Shown: piece by piece, positions 15,884-23,912 of the stretch
Layout of the letters: each line of letters starts with the position of its first letter
Position numbering within the stretch: position 1 is the first letter of the stretch
Origin: Nitrosovibrio sp. Nv4
GTDB taxonomy: Bacteria > Bdellovibrionota > UBA1018 > CAIMNF01
Length of the DNA stretch: 35,511 nucleotides
Direction of reading: 5' to 3'
Assembly (NCBI GenBank): GCA_943327105.2
Contig: CALPVV020000014.1
Coordinates: 1-35,511 of the forward strand
Translations under genes and position numbers: made by a program
Notes under the pieces: model-generated
The model's database searches: none
What the model was told of the DNA's origin: nothing
Seen by the model: the letters and a program-made list of their open reading frames with translations, nothing else

Positions 15884-16912
15884 GAGTAATACTTCTTCCT
15901 GATTTGCTGTGAAACTTTAACTAAACCTAATAAAATAGGAACTTCCACTAAGGGTCCAATCACCGCTGCAAATGCAGATCCGTGATTGATGCCGAAAGTT
16001 GCAATAGCCACCGCAATGGCTAATTCGAAATTATTTGAAGAGGCAGTCAGTGATAGCGTAGCCGATTGTGAATAATCAGTCCCGATTTTCTTGCTGATTA
16101 AAAAGGTTACAAAAAACATCACGGTAAAATAAATAGTCATTGGAATTGCGATCGACAGCACATCAAGTGGGAGTCTTAAAATCATCTCACCCTTAAAAGA
16201 AAACATGAGCACAATCGTGGAAAGCAGTGCAATGAGTGTGATTGGACTGATTTTTGGTATAAAGACAGAACTGTACCATTGTTCGCCTTTTTTTTCTTCT
16301 AAGAATGAATCGAGTAAATAGACCTGTAAAAAATGGAATTCCAAGATAAATTCCAACCGTTTTTGCAATTTCACCAATGCTGAAATTGACTTCAGCGCCT
16401 TGCATTCCAAAAAGTTTTGGTAGAAAAGAAATAAAGAAATAGGCATAAGCTGGAAAAAACAAAATTTGAAAAATTGAATTGAACGCAACTAGTCCTGCAC
16501 AATATTCCTTGTTGCCATCTGCCAGATCATTCCAAACTAAGACCATTGCAATGCAAGGTGCAATTCCGGTGAGAATGAGTCCAATCATGTATTCCGGCTT
16601 GTCATGCAAAAAAATGAGTGAGATCGCAAACATCAAGGTTGGCGCAATCACCCAGTTTTGAATCATTGCAAGCCCGAATACTTTTTTATTTTTGAATACA
16701 TTCCCTAGTTCTTCAAATTTAATTTTGGCTAGAGGAGGATACATCATGAGAATGAGTCCAATAGCTAGAGGAACTGAAGTGGTTCCATAGTTCAGTTGAC
16801 TTAGTTTTTGAGGGAAGGAGGGGAGCAGCTTTCCAAGCAATAAACCAATGCCCATTGCTAAAAATATCCAAAGTGTTAGATAGCGGTCTAAAAATGATAG
16901 TTTCTTTTCCAT
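15880..16912 (-). pseudogene. acr3: Arsenite efflux pump Acr3, split by a one-base frameshift
   Basis: Acr3 (ArsB/BASS superfamily) exports arsenite through the inner membrane. The 5' part (16912 down to about 16290) has the family N-terminus [17 protein letters not shown] and the conserved-Cys segment [14 protein letters not shown]. The 3' part, in another frame, continues [19 protein letters not shown] and [18 protein letters not shown], ending at 15880. Reading across A8 on the minus strand (plus-strand T run 16288-16295) shifts the frame; one A fewer would give a continuous protein of about 343 aa with the expected ten helices. Either the pump is broken, or the run is a sequencing error, a phase-variable tract or a transcriptional slippage site. 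All other conserved parts look intact, which argues against an old pseudogene. Confidence 0.88.
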
Positions 16913-16924
16913 TTAAGACTATTC

Positions 16925-17371
16925 CTAACAGCAAGAGGGCTTGTCAGACTCATCTACAGGGGTGCAGCATGCGATATCGTCGATGAGTTGATTTTTTTCA
17001 TTAAAGACTTCAGCATCCGCCATATTCTGGTAGGTTTCCCATGCAACACCAGCAGGGTCTGTAACCCATGCTTTATTTGATTTTGCATAACAGCAAGTCG
17101 TTTCACCTTCGTCTTGCAGTTTTAGGTCGGCACGTTTAAGGCGTTCTGTGATCTCAGTAAGTTCACTTGCTTCTTCAACTTGGATGCCCAAGTGGTCTAC
17201 GCCTACTTCTCCGGTTCTGGTTGAGATTGCGAAGTTAATTCTTGGATCGTCCAGTAGCCATTTAGCGTAATCTGGCTTCAGCTTCACTGGTTTTTGTCCA
17301 AAAAGAATCGAGTAGAATTGAACCGATGATTCTAGGTCTTTTACACCAACATGGATGTGAAATCGTTTCAT
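16925..17371 (-). CDS. arsI: ArsI/CadI-family vicinal-oxygen-chelate protein
   Basis: A 148-aa vicinal oxygen chelate (glyoxalase fold) protein of the ArsI/CadI group. Known ArsI enzymes are Fe(II)-dependent C-As lyases that demethylate trivalent organoarsenicals. The metal ligands match: a His at position 5 or 7 in FHIHVG, H60 in VDHLGIQV, and E112 in AWETYQ. The vicinal Cys pair C93-C94 in TTCCYAKSNKAWV is the arsenical-binding motif. Extra Cys pairs near the C-terminus (ACC and the final SCC) are typical of the family. It starts 1 base after the arsR stop codon. Some relatives respond to cadmium, so a broader metal role cannot be excluded. Confidence 0.9.
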   Translation of the reverse strand: MKRFHIHVGVKDLESSVQFYSILFGQKPVKLKPDYAKWLLDDPRINFAISTRTGEVGVDHLGIQVEEASELTEITERLKRADLKLQDEGETTCCYAKSNKAWVTDPAGVAWETYQNMADAEVFNEKNQLIDDIACCTPVDESDKPSCC

Positions 17372-17372
17372 A

Positions 17373-17699
17373 TTAGCATTTCCTTTCGTGATTTACTTTT
17401 GCTTTAACTTTGGCTTCTTTCACGCAGCAGTTTGCTGACAGATATTCAATCAGCTCCTGGATGAGGTCAGCGTTCGCAAAATAGGTAATGGAACGCCCAT
17501 TTTTCTGCGATGAAACCAACCCAGCTTTGCTCATGTGTGAAAGATGAAAAGAGAGTGTGTTATCTGGAATCTTTAATTTTTGGGCTAACACACCAGGCAT
17601 TAATCCCTCACGTCCGTATTCAATTAAAGTTTTAAACACCTTAAGTCTTGTTTCTTGGGACAAAGATGAGAAGGCTTCAAGTGCATCAAACATTTCCAT
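17373..17699 (-). CDS. arsR: ArsR-family arsenite-responsive repressor
   Basis: A 108-aa winged-helix ArsR/SmtB repressor. The DNA-recognition helix region is NTLSFHLSHMSKAGLV (about 47-62), with the wing at KNGRSITYF. The As(III) site is probably C91-C92 near the C-terminus plus the terminal C108, an arrangement like that of Acidithiobacillus-type ArsR (two adjacent C-terminal Cys and a third), not the CVC in the recognition helix of R773 ArsR. It heads the operon arsI-acr3-arsC-osmC. The ATG at 17699 directly abuts the operator, leaving no room for a ribosome binding site; a second in-frame ATG at 17693 also lacks one. Confidence 0.93.
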   Translation of the reverse strand: MEMFDALEAFSSLSQETRLKVFKTLIEYGREGLMPGVLAQKLKIPDNTLSFHLSHMSKAGLVSSQKNGRSITYFANADLIQELIEYLSANCCVKEAKVKAKVNHERKC

Positions 17700-17719
17700 A
17701 TTTCTAGAATAATAGAAAT
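17700..17719 (-). promoter_or_regulatory. Probable ArsR operator (perfect 7-6-7 inverted repeat)
   Basis: ATTTCTA (17700-17706), a six-base spacer, then TAGAAAT (17713-17719). The repeat covers the -10 element of the arsR promoter, so bound ArsR would block transcription of its own operon until arsenite releases it. Confidence 0.75.
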
Positions 17720-17734
17720 AAATGATAAAGTCAA
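17706..17734 (-). promoter_or_regulatory. arsR operon promoter, apparently leaderless
   Basis: On the minus strand, -35 TTGACT (17734-17729) and -10 TATTCT (17711-17706) are separated by exactly 17 bases. Seven bases after the -10 lies the A of the arsR ATG at 17699, so transcription is expected to begin at or next to the start codon. Confidence 0.7.
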
Positions 17735-17739
17735 GAAAC

Positions 17740-17936
17740 CAACGAAGAGCCCGGACACTCTAGTTAGAGGGCATAGAGATCAGAGGGGTCTTCTGATGTT
17801 CAGTTTAGATTTGGTAGTGGAGAACGGGAGAACATTGTTCTCCTTCATAAAATTACTTTGTTTGAAATTTAAGCAATTTTAAACTCACTAATATCATTAC
17901 TTATTTCGCTGTAATTATGGAGAGCATGGGTTCGAT
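17740..17936. other. Intergenic region with several palindromes
   Basis: Three inverted repeats: CTCTA-GT-TAGAG (about 17758-17769), ATCAGA (17779-17784) with TCTGAT (17792-17797), and GGAGAAC (17827-17833) with GTTCTCC (17837-17843) around ATT. A direct copy of GGAGAAC at 17819-17825 could compete for the same partner. The last stretch (about 17915-17957) resembles a decayed tRNA 3' end (GGTTCGA...CACCA...CCATTTT). No gene seen. Confidence 0.45.
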
Positions 17937-17992
17937 ATGCGGCCACCAGCGTCAGCCATTTTTACTCATAAATCCCTTTTCACATCATCTCG

Positions 17993-18050
17993 CAGCGATC
18001 TCATTTCACTCGACGTACTTTATGTACGCCTCAATTGTTCACCATTGCTG
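17993..18050. repeat. Palindromic tRNA-linked repeat, copy B
   Basis: Arms CAGCGAT (17993-17999) and ATTGCTG (18044-18050) pair with one mismatch. The inner arms CGTAC (18014-18018) and GTACG (18024-18028) flank TTTAT. Order and core sequence match copy A at 10090-10180. It too follows a tRNA-3'-end-like string ending CCATTTTTACT. Confidence 0.55.
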
Positions 18051-18059
18051 GCTGAAGAT

Positions 18060-18284
18060 AGGGCTGATAATATTAAAAAATACCTGAAGAACTCAGATAG
18101 TAGTCTTGATATTGATACCTTTAATATGGCTAAACGTCCAAATTCAATTTCAAAATTATTCAAAACGGAAGATTCTAGAATCAAGAAATCCATTGAAAAT
18201 GCAGGCTTAGAACGTGAAAGAACTGATCATGTTTACCCGGATAAAGCTGGAAAATCCACGGTAATGGTAATTTTGAAAGAATAG
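18060..18284 (+). pseudogene. Possible gene remnant downstream of repeat copy B
   Basis: An open frame runs from an ATG at 17937 through repeat copy B to 18284, but its first 35 codons are just the repeat read as protein. The later part (IKKYLKNSDSSLDIDTFNMA...RIKKSIENAGLERERT) has protein-like composition and ends VMVILKE. It may be the 3' end of a gene cut by the repeat, or a small gene starting at the internal ATG at 18126. No family recognised. Confidence 0.3.
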
Positions 18285-18396
18285 GGCTGGACTCACTAAG
18301 AACTACTTTTATCAGTTTCTTGATGTTACTCATCATGGATGGTGTTTTCTCTTTGATGTTGAACCCACACCACGAAATGCAATTGAGTCTCTTTTT

Positions 18397-18981
18397 TTAT
18401 AGTTTTTCGATGATCTGTTTAAGTTGTTGCCAATGGATGCCCTGGTGGGCAGCGAGAACGAAATACCATTGGCGAGCGTTGCATTCCCCAAACCAAGGGT
18501 GCTTAAGTGTAATGTCACTGTCACGGTTTTTCATCTTTAAATCCAAGCGTTGCATCAGCGTCGGTGCAAAGGCTTTAAATTCGAATAAAATGTTTTGAGG
18601 TGAATCGACTCCCGAAGCAGCAGTCGGTTTTACTTTCGCGATGTCTGCAACTACATTTGGCTTTACTCCGCTATCGAGCGAGATAATGATCGATTCCATG
18701 TTTTTTCCTACGATCATCAAATGCTCTAGTAGCATGTCTACAGACCAGTAACGGGAAGAGTCCTCTAAGCCGATAATGGGATTGACGAGAATTTTTTTCT
18801 TCCGCTTTTCTAATGGCACCGCTTCTGCGGCTTCGATGATTTTTGAAGTGAGCTTTTCGTAGTTTGTTTTTGATACATTCCAAGATGTTATTTTAGATTG
18901 GAATGGTCCGATGAAATAACGGAGTATTAGTTTTTGAAGTAAGGGGAGCCCTGCGCCTGGTGGTTGAAGTTTTGGTTCCAT
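18397..18981 (-). CDS. DinB-like four-helix protein
   Basis: A 194-aa protein of the DinB/YfiT-like metal-dependent superfamily. The first ligand helix is YWSVDMLLEHLMIVG, and the last carries the paired His in LAAHQGIHWQQLKQI, preceded by the family-typical HPWFGECNARQWYFV. Members are four-helix bundles binding Ni/Zn/Fe, several being thiol transferases or stress proteins; the substrate here is unknown. The N-terminal 25 residues are extra and mildly hydrophobic, without a clean signal peptide. It is monocistronic. Confidence 0.72.
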   Translation of the reverse strand: MEPKLQPPGAGLPLLQKLILRYFIGPFQSKITSWNVSKTNYEKLTSKIIEAAEAVPLEKRKKKILVNPIIGLEDSSRYWSVDMLLEHLMIVGKNMESIIISLDSGVKPNVVADIAKVKPTAASGVDSPQNILFEFKAFAPTLMQRLDLKMKNRDSDITLKHPWFGECNARQWYFVLAAHQGIHWQQLKQIIEKL

Positions 18982-19143
18982 AAATTGAGTATATCTTGAT
19001 TATTTGAATTTGGCTCAGGTTTGACTTCATCGCGCTCTTTTTGTTTGGGGACGCCAAATTGTGGATTAAACAGGAAGATTCATCTCATAGATAGGGCATA
19101 AAATAGATTGACTAGCTTTTAAAATGCCTGAAATGATCTGCTA

Positions 19144-20715
19144 ATGAGGATTTTGAAGGTATTGTTGGTTACGGTTTTGATTACTTTTTCGATGAGTGCT
19201 TTTGCTCAAAATTCTTTTGTGCAGCCCGGCATTTTCAGCATGGAAGAGGGGCTAGCCATCAACGATGCATTTATTGGTTTTATACAATCCAGACCGTGTG
19301 AATTTGGAATCGAAAAAAACTGTGAACGCCCCCTTACTGTCAAAGACATTGAGAAGTTCAAAATGCTTTTTAAAAGGTTAGATGTCTGGAATAAGGAATT
19401 AATTAAAAAAATCATTCCATTCACTGACCGTCTCAAAAACTTGCCGTTCGAATTGACTTTTGGTGCAAGTTTTTCAGCTAAAGTGAAGTCACGATTTAAT
19501 CCCAATAAATTTAAATATGAAAAGTATCTTACCATTGTTTTAAATGACCAAGACGTTGAGTCTCAACGGTTCTTAACGGATGTACAAATCACAACGGCTT
19601 CAATGTTATTGATGTATGACAGTTTATTCAAATTATCGCACACTTTGGCACGTTCTAAAAAAGCACGTTCTATTTTAGAGTATGATCTTGGTGAAGATAT
19701 CCACGTTTTAAGAAACACCTTCAGCGCGGCTTTAGATGAAGATTTCTGGAACCGTACTAAGAATAATATCAATTTTTTAGAGAAGTCATTTAAGACAAAT
19801 CTCAATATCAATTATTTTGAACAATATATTTCAAAATCATTTACAGCATCAAAAATCAAAGACAATGACTTCACTTTCCGGATGAGCAGTGTGCTTTTCA
19901 TTGGAAAAATACTATCGGAAACACAGTTTCTGAATGCTTTGGATAAAATTGTTCAAAAAATAAGTGAAATTTTTGGAAATTCAGTTGGCCAAGTTCAAAC
20001 CAGAAATGGAAAACTTAAAAAATTCGCTTCAGATCCGGATTTCATGGATAGTTTAAAGTCTAAATTAAAGCCACTCGATATTCTCCTTGAAAAAACATCC
20101 TTTAGACTGACCGATCAATTCATTCCTGGGTTTTTTGGTCATGTTGCGATTTGGCTGGGTAGTTATGAAGAACTTTTAGGGTATAAGGTACAGTATGAAG
20201 GTAAAGAGATTTACCTCGTTGATCATCCTCTTTTAAAACCTTATTTAGAGTCGCTCCATGACAGAAAATCAGTGGTAGAGGCGCTCAGGCTTCCTGGGGT
20301 GACCAACAATACACTCGAACACTTCATGGATATCGATGATTTTTTAGTTTTAAGAACAGTGGAACTCACCAATCCTGGAGAAAAAATTCTTCGAACAATC
20401 ATGCAACTCGGTAAACCCTATGATTTCAATTTCGATATCGAGACACAAAACGCAATTGTATGCTCTGAATTAGTCTATTCGGTTTTCAATGATGAAAAGT
20501 GGCCTGTTGATAAAACAATGGGGCGCTACACCATTAGTCCTGATCACATTGCTTGGAAAAGCATGGATTCGTGTTTGGATCCGATTATTTTATTTCATGA
20601 TGGTAATGAAATAACACAAGATCTGAATCTAAAATTAAGATCATTTCTTGAACAGCCTGGTGGAATTACTCACTCTCCGGAGAAGTGTAGATTTGATAAA
20701 AAAATCCGTCTTTAA
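19144..20715 (+). CDS. Secreted YiiX/C92-type permuted papain-like protein with a large N-terminal domain
   Basis: A signal peptide (residues 1-21, ending AFAQ) leads into about 300 residues of mostly helical sequence without a recognisable domain. The C-terminal 200 residues look like the permuted NlpC/P60 papain-like fold of the YaeF/YiiX (C92) group: H333 in FFGHVAIWLG, and the nucleophile Cys at about 440 in AIVCSELVYSVF, the His-before-Cys order of permuted members. Such proteins cleave amide bonds in peptidoglycan or lipids, so an exported amidase or lipid hydrolase is likely. The extra N-terminal domain is uncommon and may control or target the enzyme. A single Cys-Cys-poor periplasmic chain. 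Confidence 0.72.
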   Translation: MRILKVLLVTVLITFSMSAFAQNSFVQPGIFSMEEGLAINDAFIGFIQSRPCEFGIEKNCERPLTVKDIEKFKMLFKRLDVWNKELIKKIIPFTDRLKNLPFELTFGASFSAKVKSRFNPNKFKYEKYLTIVLNDQDVESQRFLTDVQITTASMLLMYDSLFKLSHTLARSKKARSILEYDLGEDIHVLRNTFSAALDEDFWNRTKNNINFLEKSFKTNLNINYFEQYISKSFTASKIKDNDFTFRMSSVLFIGKILSETQFLNALDKIVQKISEIFGNSVGQVQTRNGKLKKFASDPDFMDSLKSKLKPLDILLEKTSFRLTDQFIPGFFGHVAIWLGSYEELLGYKVQYEGKEIYLVDHPLLKPYLESLHDRKSVVEALRLPGVTNNTLEHFMDIDDFLVLRTVELTNPGEKILRTIMQLGKPYDFNFDIETQNAIVCSELVYSVFNDEKWPVDKTMGRYTISPDHIAWKSMDSCLDPIILFHDGNEITQDLNLKLRSFLEQPGGITHSPEKCRFDKKIRL

Positions 20716-20747
20716 TGATCATTCCTTAATTTTTAGCGTTGCAGTGA

Positions 20748-21146
20748 TTAATAACGGATAGATCGAAGCTTCTTTTTTTCAGAGTGCCGTTTCTTGCTCT
20801 CTTTTGACTTCAATTTACTTGAATAGGTTTTCTTTGTTTTTTTGCGCTTCTTTGGTTCATGGAGCGCCAGCTTGATCAATGCATGGAATTTTTCAATGCA
20901 ATCTTCTTTGTTTTTTCCCTGATCGCGGTAGCGATCACTCATCACGATCACTTCACCCTCATCATTGAGTTTTAGCTTCGATTGAAGTTTTGCGCGCTGA
21001 TCGTCAGTAATCGATTCGCTTTTAAAAAGATTCCACTTTAATACGGCCTTGCTGTTCACCTTGTTTACGTTCTGACCACCAGGTCCTGAACTGCGGGCAA
21101 ACGAGAAGAGGAATTCCGAATAAGGAATGGATGGGTACGGAATCAT
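20748..21146 (-). CDS. arfB: Alternative ribosome-rescue factor ArfB (YaeJ)
   Basis: A 132-aa peptidyl-tRNA hydrolase of the ArfB/ICT1 type that frees ribosomes stalled at the end of non-stop mRNAs. The release-factor motif is GPGGQNVNKVNSKAVL with GGQ at 23-25. The decoding domain of true release factors is missing, and a Lys/Arg-rich tail (about 97-132) should enter the empty mRNA channel. The length is normal. It converges on the C92-like gene with a 32-base gap and no evident terminator. Confidence 0.92.
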   Translation of the reverse strand: MIPYPSIPYSEFLFSFARSSGPGGQNVNKVNSKAVLKWNLFKSESITDDQRAKLQSKLKLNDEGEVIVMSDRYRDQGKNKEDCIEKFHALIKLALHEPKKRKKTKKTYSSKLKSKESKKRHSEKKKLRSIRY

Positions 21147-21219
21147 TCCATCATCATACCGAATTTAATGAGTTTCATTGAATGATTTTAAAGACTTTAC
21201 CTGACTGCATGAATCAAGT

Positions 21220-22122
21220 ATGATCCCGCAAATGCCAGTCAGTATTTTTTCAGCAATTTTGTTATTTTTTTCGGTATTCGCACACGCAAGCCCGCAGCCA
21301 CTGCATTTGGAATATGGAAATCACTACCGCAAACCTACTCATCAAACCCTCACATTGAAGGGCGATCGACTGGGGCGCTGTTTTTTTCTCGTGCTTCAAA
21401 ATCATAAGAAGCTCACGTTGACCGACATTGTACGTCGCTATCCTTATTTGCAAAATTATCTTCGTGGCTCAACTTCAGTTGATTATTCAACGGGTAGAGA
21501 GCCTGATTTAAAAAGAATAATCATGGCATCGGCAGATGCTTCGGTTACTCCGGTTCAGCTATTCGAGTGGTCTCTTGAATTGAATCAGGGGCGTTTATTT
21601 GAATCGATTCTTACCATTCACCAGTTACTTCGAAACGAAGCCCGATTTTATAGAACCTGGATTCATGATTACCCCTCCACAAAACCGAAGATGATTGCAT
21701 TCTTCAATAAGTTCATTGATATCAGAGGTGATCTTGAAGAAAGAGGCGGTGGGTATCATGGAGATCATCGTGGGTCTTGGTATCGCATTTGGGGAACAAT
21801 GCTGGATTATCTGTCGATGGTTGCACCGGATGATTTTCTTGTTGGTTCACCCAACACTGTTCTCAAGTCTGCTTCATGGCTCGATTATGCCATTTTTATG
21901 GGTACATTGACTGCTAATCTTGCTGAAGATTTAAAGCCAATTATCATGTACGGAACTGAAAGTGACCCTAGAAAAGCCGAACTCAATCAAGTTGGGTATG
22001 ACACTATGGATAGCATGATTCGTCAGGCTGAACAGCCAAGTTGGTCTACGGAAAAGACTCGCTGGTATCAGAATCTCTGTGATCAACAAAATTATTTGAT
22101 TCCAAAAAAGCAAACACCTTAA
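21220..22122 (+). CDS. Secreted protein of unknown function
   Basis: A 300-aa protein with a Sec signal peptide (hydrophobic core near residues 8-21, cleavage after AHA near 23). The mature chain is rich in aromatic residues and mostly helical, with conserved-looking WYRIWGTMLDYLSMV and a Gly/His loop (ERGGGYHGDHRGSW) that could bind metal. No family recognised. A second ATG four codons in (MPVSIF) is an equally good start. The stop codon overlaps that of the convergent Cache gene in the four bases TTAA at 22119-22122. Confidence 0.6.
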   Translation: MIPQMPVSIFSAILLFFSVFAHASPQPLHLEYGNHYRKPTHQTLTLKGDRLGRCFFLVLQNHKKLTLTDIVRRYPYLQNYLRGSTSVDYSTGREPDLKRIIMASADASVTPVQLFEWSLELNQGRLFESILTIHQLLRNEARFYRTWIHDYPSTKPKMIAFFNKFIDIRGDLEERGGGYHGDHRGSWYRIWGTMLDYLSMVAPDDFLVGSPNTVLKSASWLDYAIFMGTLTANLAEDLKPIIMYGTESDPRKAELNQVGYDTMDSMIRQAEQPSWSTEKTRWYQNLCDQQNYLIPKKQTP

Positions 22123-23834
22123 TGATGCTGGATCACATAGAACCCTGACCCAACAATGTATGTTTGATTTCCGTGTTCCACCATCCGTACAAATGTCTTT
22201 TTGAGGGATGCGAATCGATCGCCTGGTTTATACCAGTAACAATCGACCCATGCGCTGCCTTTTTCTTTTGCCTCTTTGATGCAGTTCAATGCCAAAGGCG
22301 TTCCGTGTGCATCTTTCAGGTTCGCAACGTTTTTGCCTTCCATGTAAGGGGTGCCGCCGTTGACGAGTTCCATCGCATCATTTGAATTCACGAAAATATA
22401 AGTATCCATGAAGCGGAACTGACCTTTTTTGTCCCTGAGTTCTGGAAAGGATGCGGGGCCTTTTTCTTGAATCAATAGCGCAGCATGATTGACCAGGTCT
22501 TCGATGATGGTCTCATTCATCGGCATCGAATAAGTTCCACAACAGATCAATCTTTTTTCACCACTCGATAAAGTAATACGTTTTGAATAAACCGATTTCC
22601 AAACAGGAAACAATTCACCAGGGCGTGGATATTGGTAATGAACCCAGCCTTCGCCACTTTGGCTGGTCGCGATTTCCATCAGTATTTTTCCATAAGGTCT
22701 CCCCAAAATGTCTTTTTCGTCGACAATATTCGAACCTTCCAAGCTGGGTGTCGCTGCATGGAACTTTCGGGTTCCATGCATGTCGATTTCAAAGAAATAG
22801 GTGTGAGGCGAATACCATTTTGAATCTTTTTTTCTGAGTTCTTCATATGCAGAATCGCCTTTTTTGATGATCAGTTCGATTCCTTCATTGACCAGACTGA
22901 TGACCTGATTCGGGTTGATGCCTCTGCTAGGGCGAAGGTCAACCGGAGCATCGGCGAGATAGACTCCGCATCCAACCATCACCCAGCTGTTATTGAATTT
23001 TACTTTTTCAACGTAAGATGATTTTTGGGTTGGTACATTGTCGCCTGGTTTTGGCCACAGATAATTCACCCATCCTGACCCTTTTGTTTCTGTGGTTTTA
23101 AGCATTTCACGAATGAAATATTGTTTGTTCGAGTCTTTTTCGTTGATTAAATTATGGCCCTGTAAATTCGGAAATGCCGGATGAACGAGACAAACACCTC
23201 TTGGGTCAATGACGAAAATATAAGCATCTTTTGCAATGAATCGACCTGATGGTTCATGAAAAAGGGAAAATGCGCTTTTTCCTTTTATTTTAATCTGCTG
23301 AACCGCTTCTTTCACCATATCGATGACAAAACTGCGCTCCATGAGGTTGTGATAAACACCGCTGCCCACGATATAGCTTTTTCCGATTGGTGATTTTGCT
23401 AACTGAACAAAACTACTTTTCCATCGAGGTGAAAGATCATTGGGTTCAGGCCACTGGTAATGAAACCAGCCGAAGTGTTTTTGGGGAAGCGACGTTGCGG
23501 CATCGATGAGTCCTTGAATCACTGGCTTGCCATTGACGTCTTTAAGATCAATCGTGTTTTTTCCACAGAGTTCAGGATCGGGGTGAACCAGCATGTTGCC
23601 CTGCAGGTCGATGACAAAAATATATTTTTCCTTATTTTGCCATTTGCTGTTTGGCACACTGAATTCAGACAATACGCGTTCACCTTTTGTTTGTAAAAGA
23701 AGCGCAGCACTTTCAACCAGTGAAACTAATTCGTGAGTTTCTTCGAATTGGTAAGCACCGGCTGACTTAGTTTTTACGGTGGGTCTTGAAATGGGGCGTT
23801 GGTTTGGTTCAATATTAATTCTGGATTGTGGCAT
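22119..23834 (-). CDS. Protein of four tandem Cache-like sensor domains
   Basis: A 571-aa protein made almost wholly of four repeats of about 130 residues (about 31-165, 166-295, 305-435 and 438-568). Each has YIFVIDxxGxxLVHP, a GxN-xxxxKDxxG segment, a GWxxYxWPxPG loop and a closing strand V-GxGxY, the pattern of bacterial single Cache domains. Repeats 3 and 4 have partly lost the LVHP His. Cache domains are normally extracytoplasmic and tied by TM helices to chemoreceptor or kinase modules. Here I see no signal peptide, no TM helix and no output domain. A free ligand-binding protein, cytoplasmic or exported by another route, is the simplest reading. GAGGAA upstream is a good ribosome binding site. 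Confidence 0.75.
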   Translation of the reverse strand: MPQSRINIEPNQRPISRPTVKTKSAGAYQFEETHELVSLVESAALLLQTKGERVLSEFSVPNSKWQNKEKYIFVIDLQGNMLVHPDPELCGKNTIDLKDVNGKPVIQGLIDAATSLPQKHFGWFHYQWPEPNDLSPRWKSSFVQLAKSPIGKSYIVGSGVYHNLMERSFVIDMVKEAVQQIKIKGKSAFSLFHEPSGRFIAKDAYIFVIDPRGVCLVHPAFPNLQGHNLINEKDSNKQYFIREMLKTTETKGSGWVNYLWPKPGDNVPTQKSSYVEKVKFNNSWVMVGCGVYLADAPVDLRPSRGINPNQVISLVNEGIELIIKKGDSAYEELRKKDSKWYSPHTYFFEIDMHGTRKFHAATPSLEGSNIVDEKDILGRPYGKILMEIATSQSGEGWVHYQYPRPGELFPVWKSVYSKRITLSSGEKRLICCGTYSMPMNETIIEDLVNHAALLIQEKGPASFPELRDKKGQFRFMDTYIFVNSNDAMELVNGGTPYMEGKNVANLKDAHGTPLALNCIKEAKEKGSAWVDCYWYKPGDRFASLKKTFVRMVEHGNQTYIVGSGFYVIQHH

Positions 23835-23852
23835 ATCAAAATTTCCTCAAAG

Positions 23853-23865
23853 GACGAACTTCGTC
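23853..23865. promoter_or_regulatory. Short perfect inverted repeat upstream of the Cache gene
   Basis: GACGAA-C-TTCGTC lies 19 bases before the Cache-protein start, between it and the ribosome binding site. It could be a regulator-binding palindrome. There is no direct support beyond symmetry and position. Confidence 0.25.
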
Positions 23866-23912
23866 AAAATTGGAAATGCAATAGTCATGCCTTTACCGTT
23901 TTATTTAAGTGC

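Noticed and set aside
17937-18284. A full 115-aa gene starting at 17937
   Set aside because: Its first third is repeat copy B read as protein and has no ribosome binding site; only the later part could be coding, listed as a remnant.
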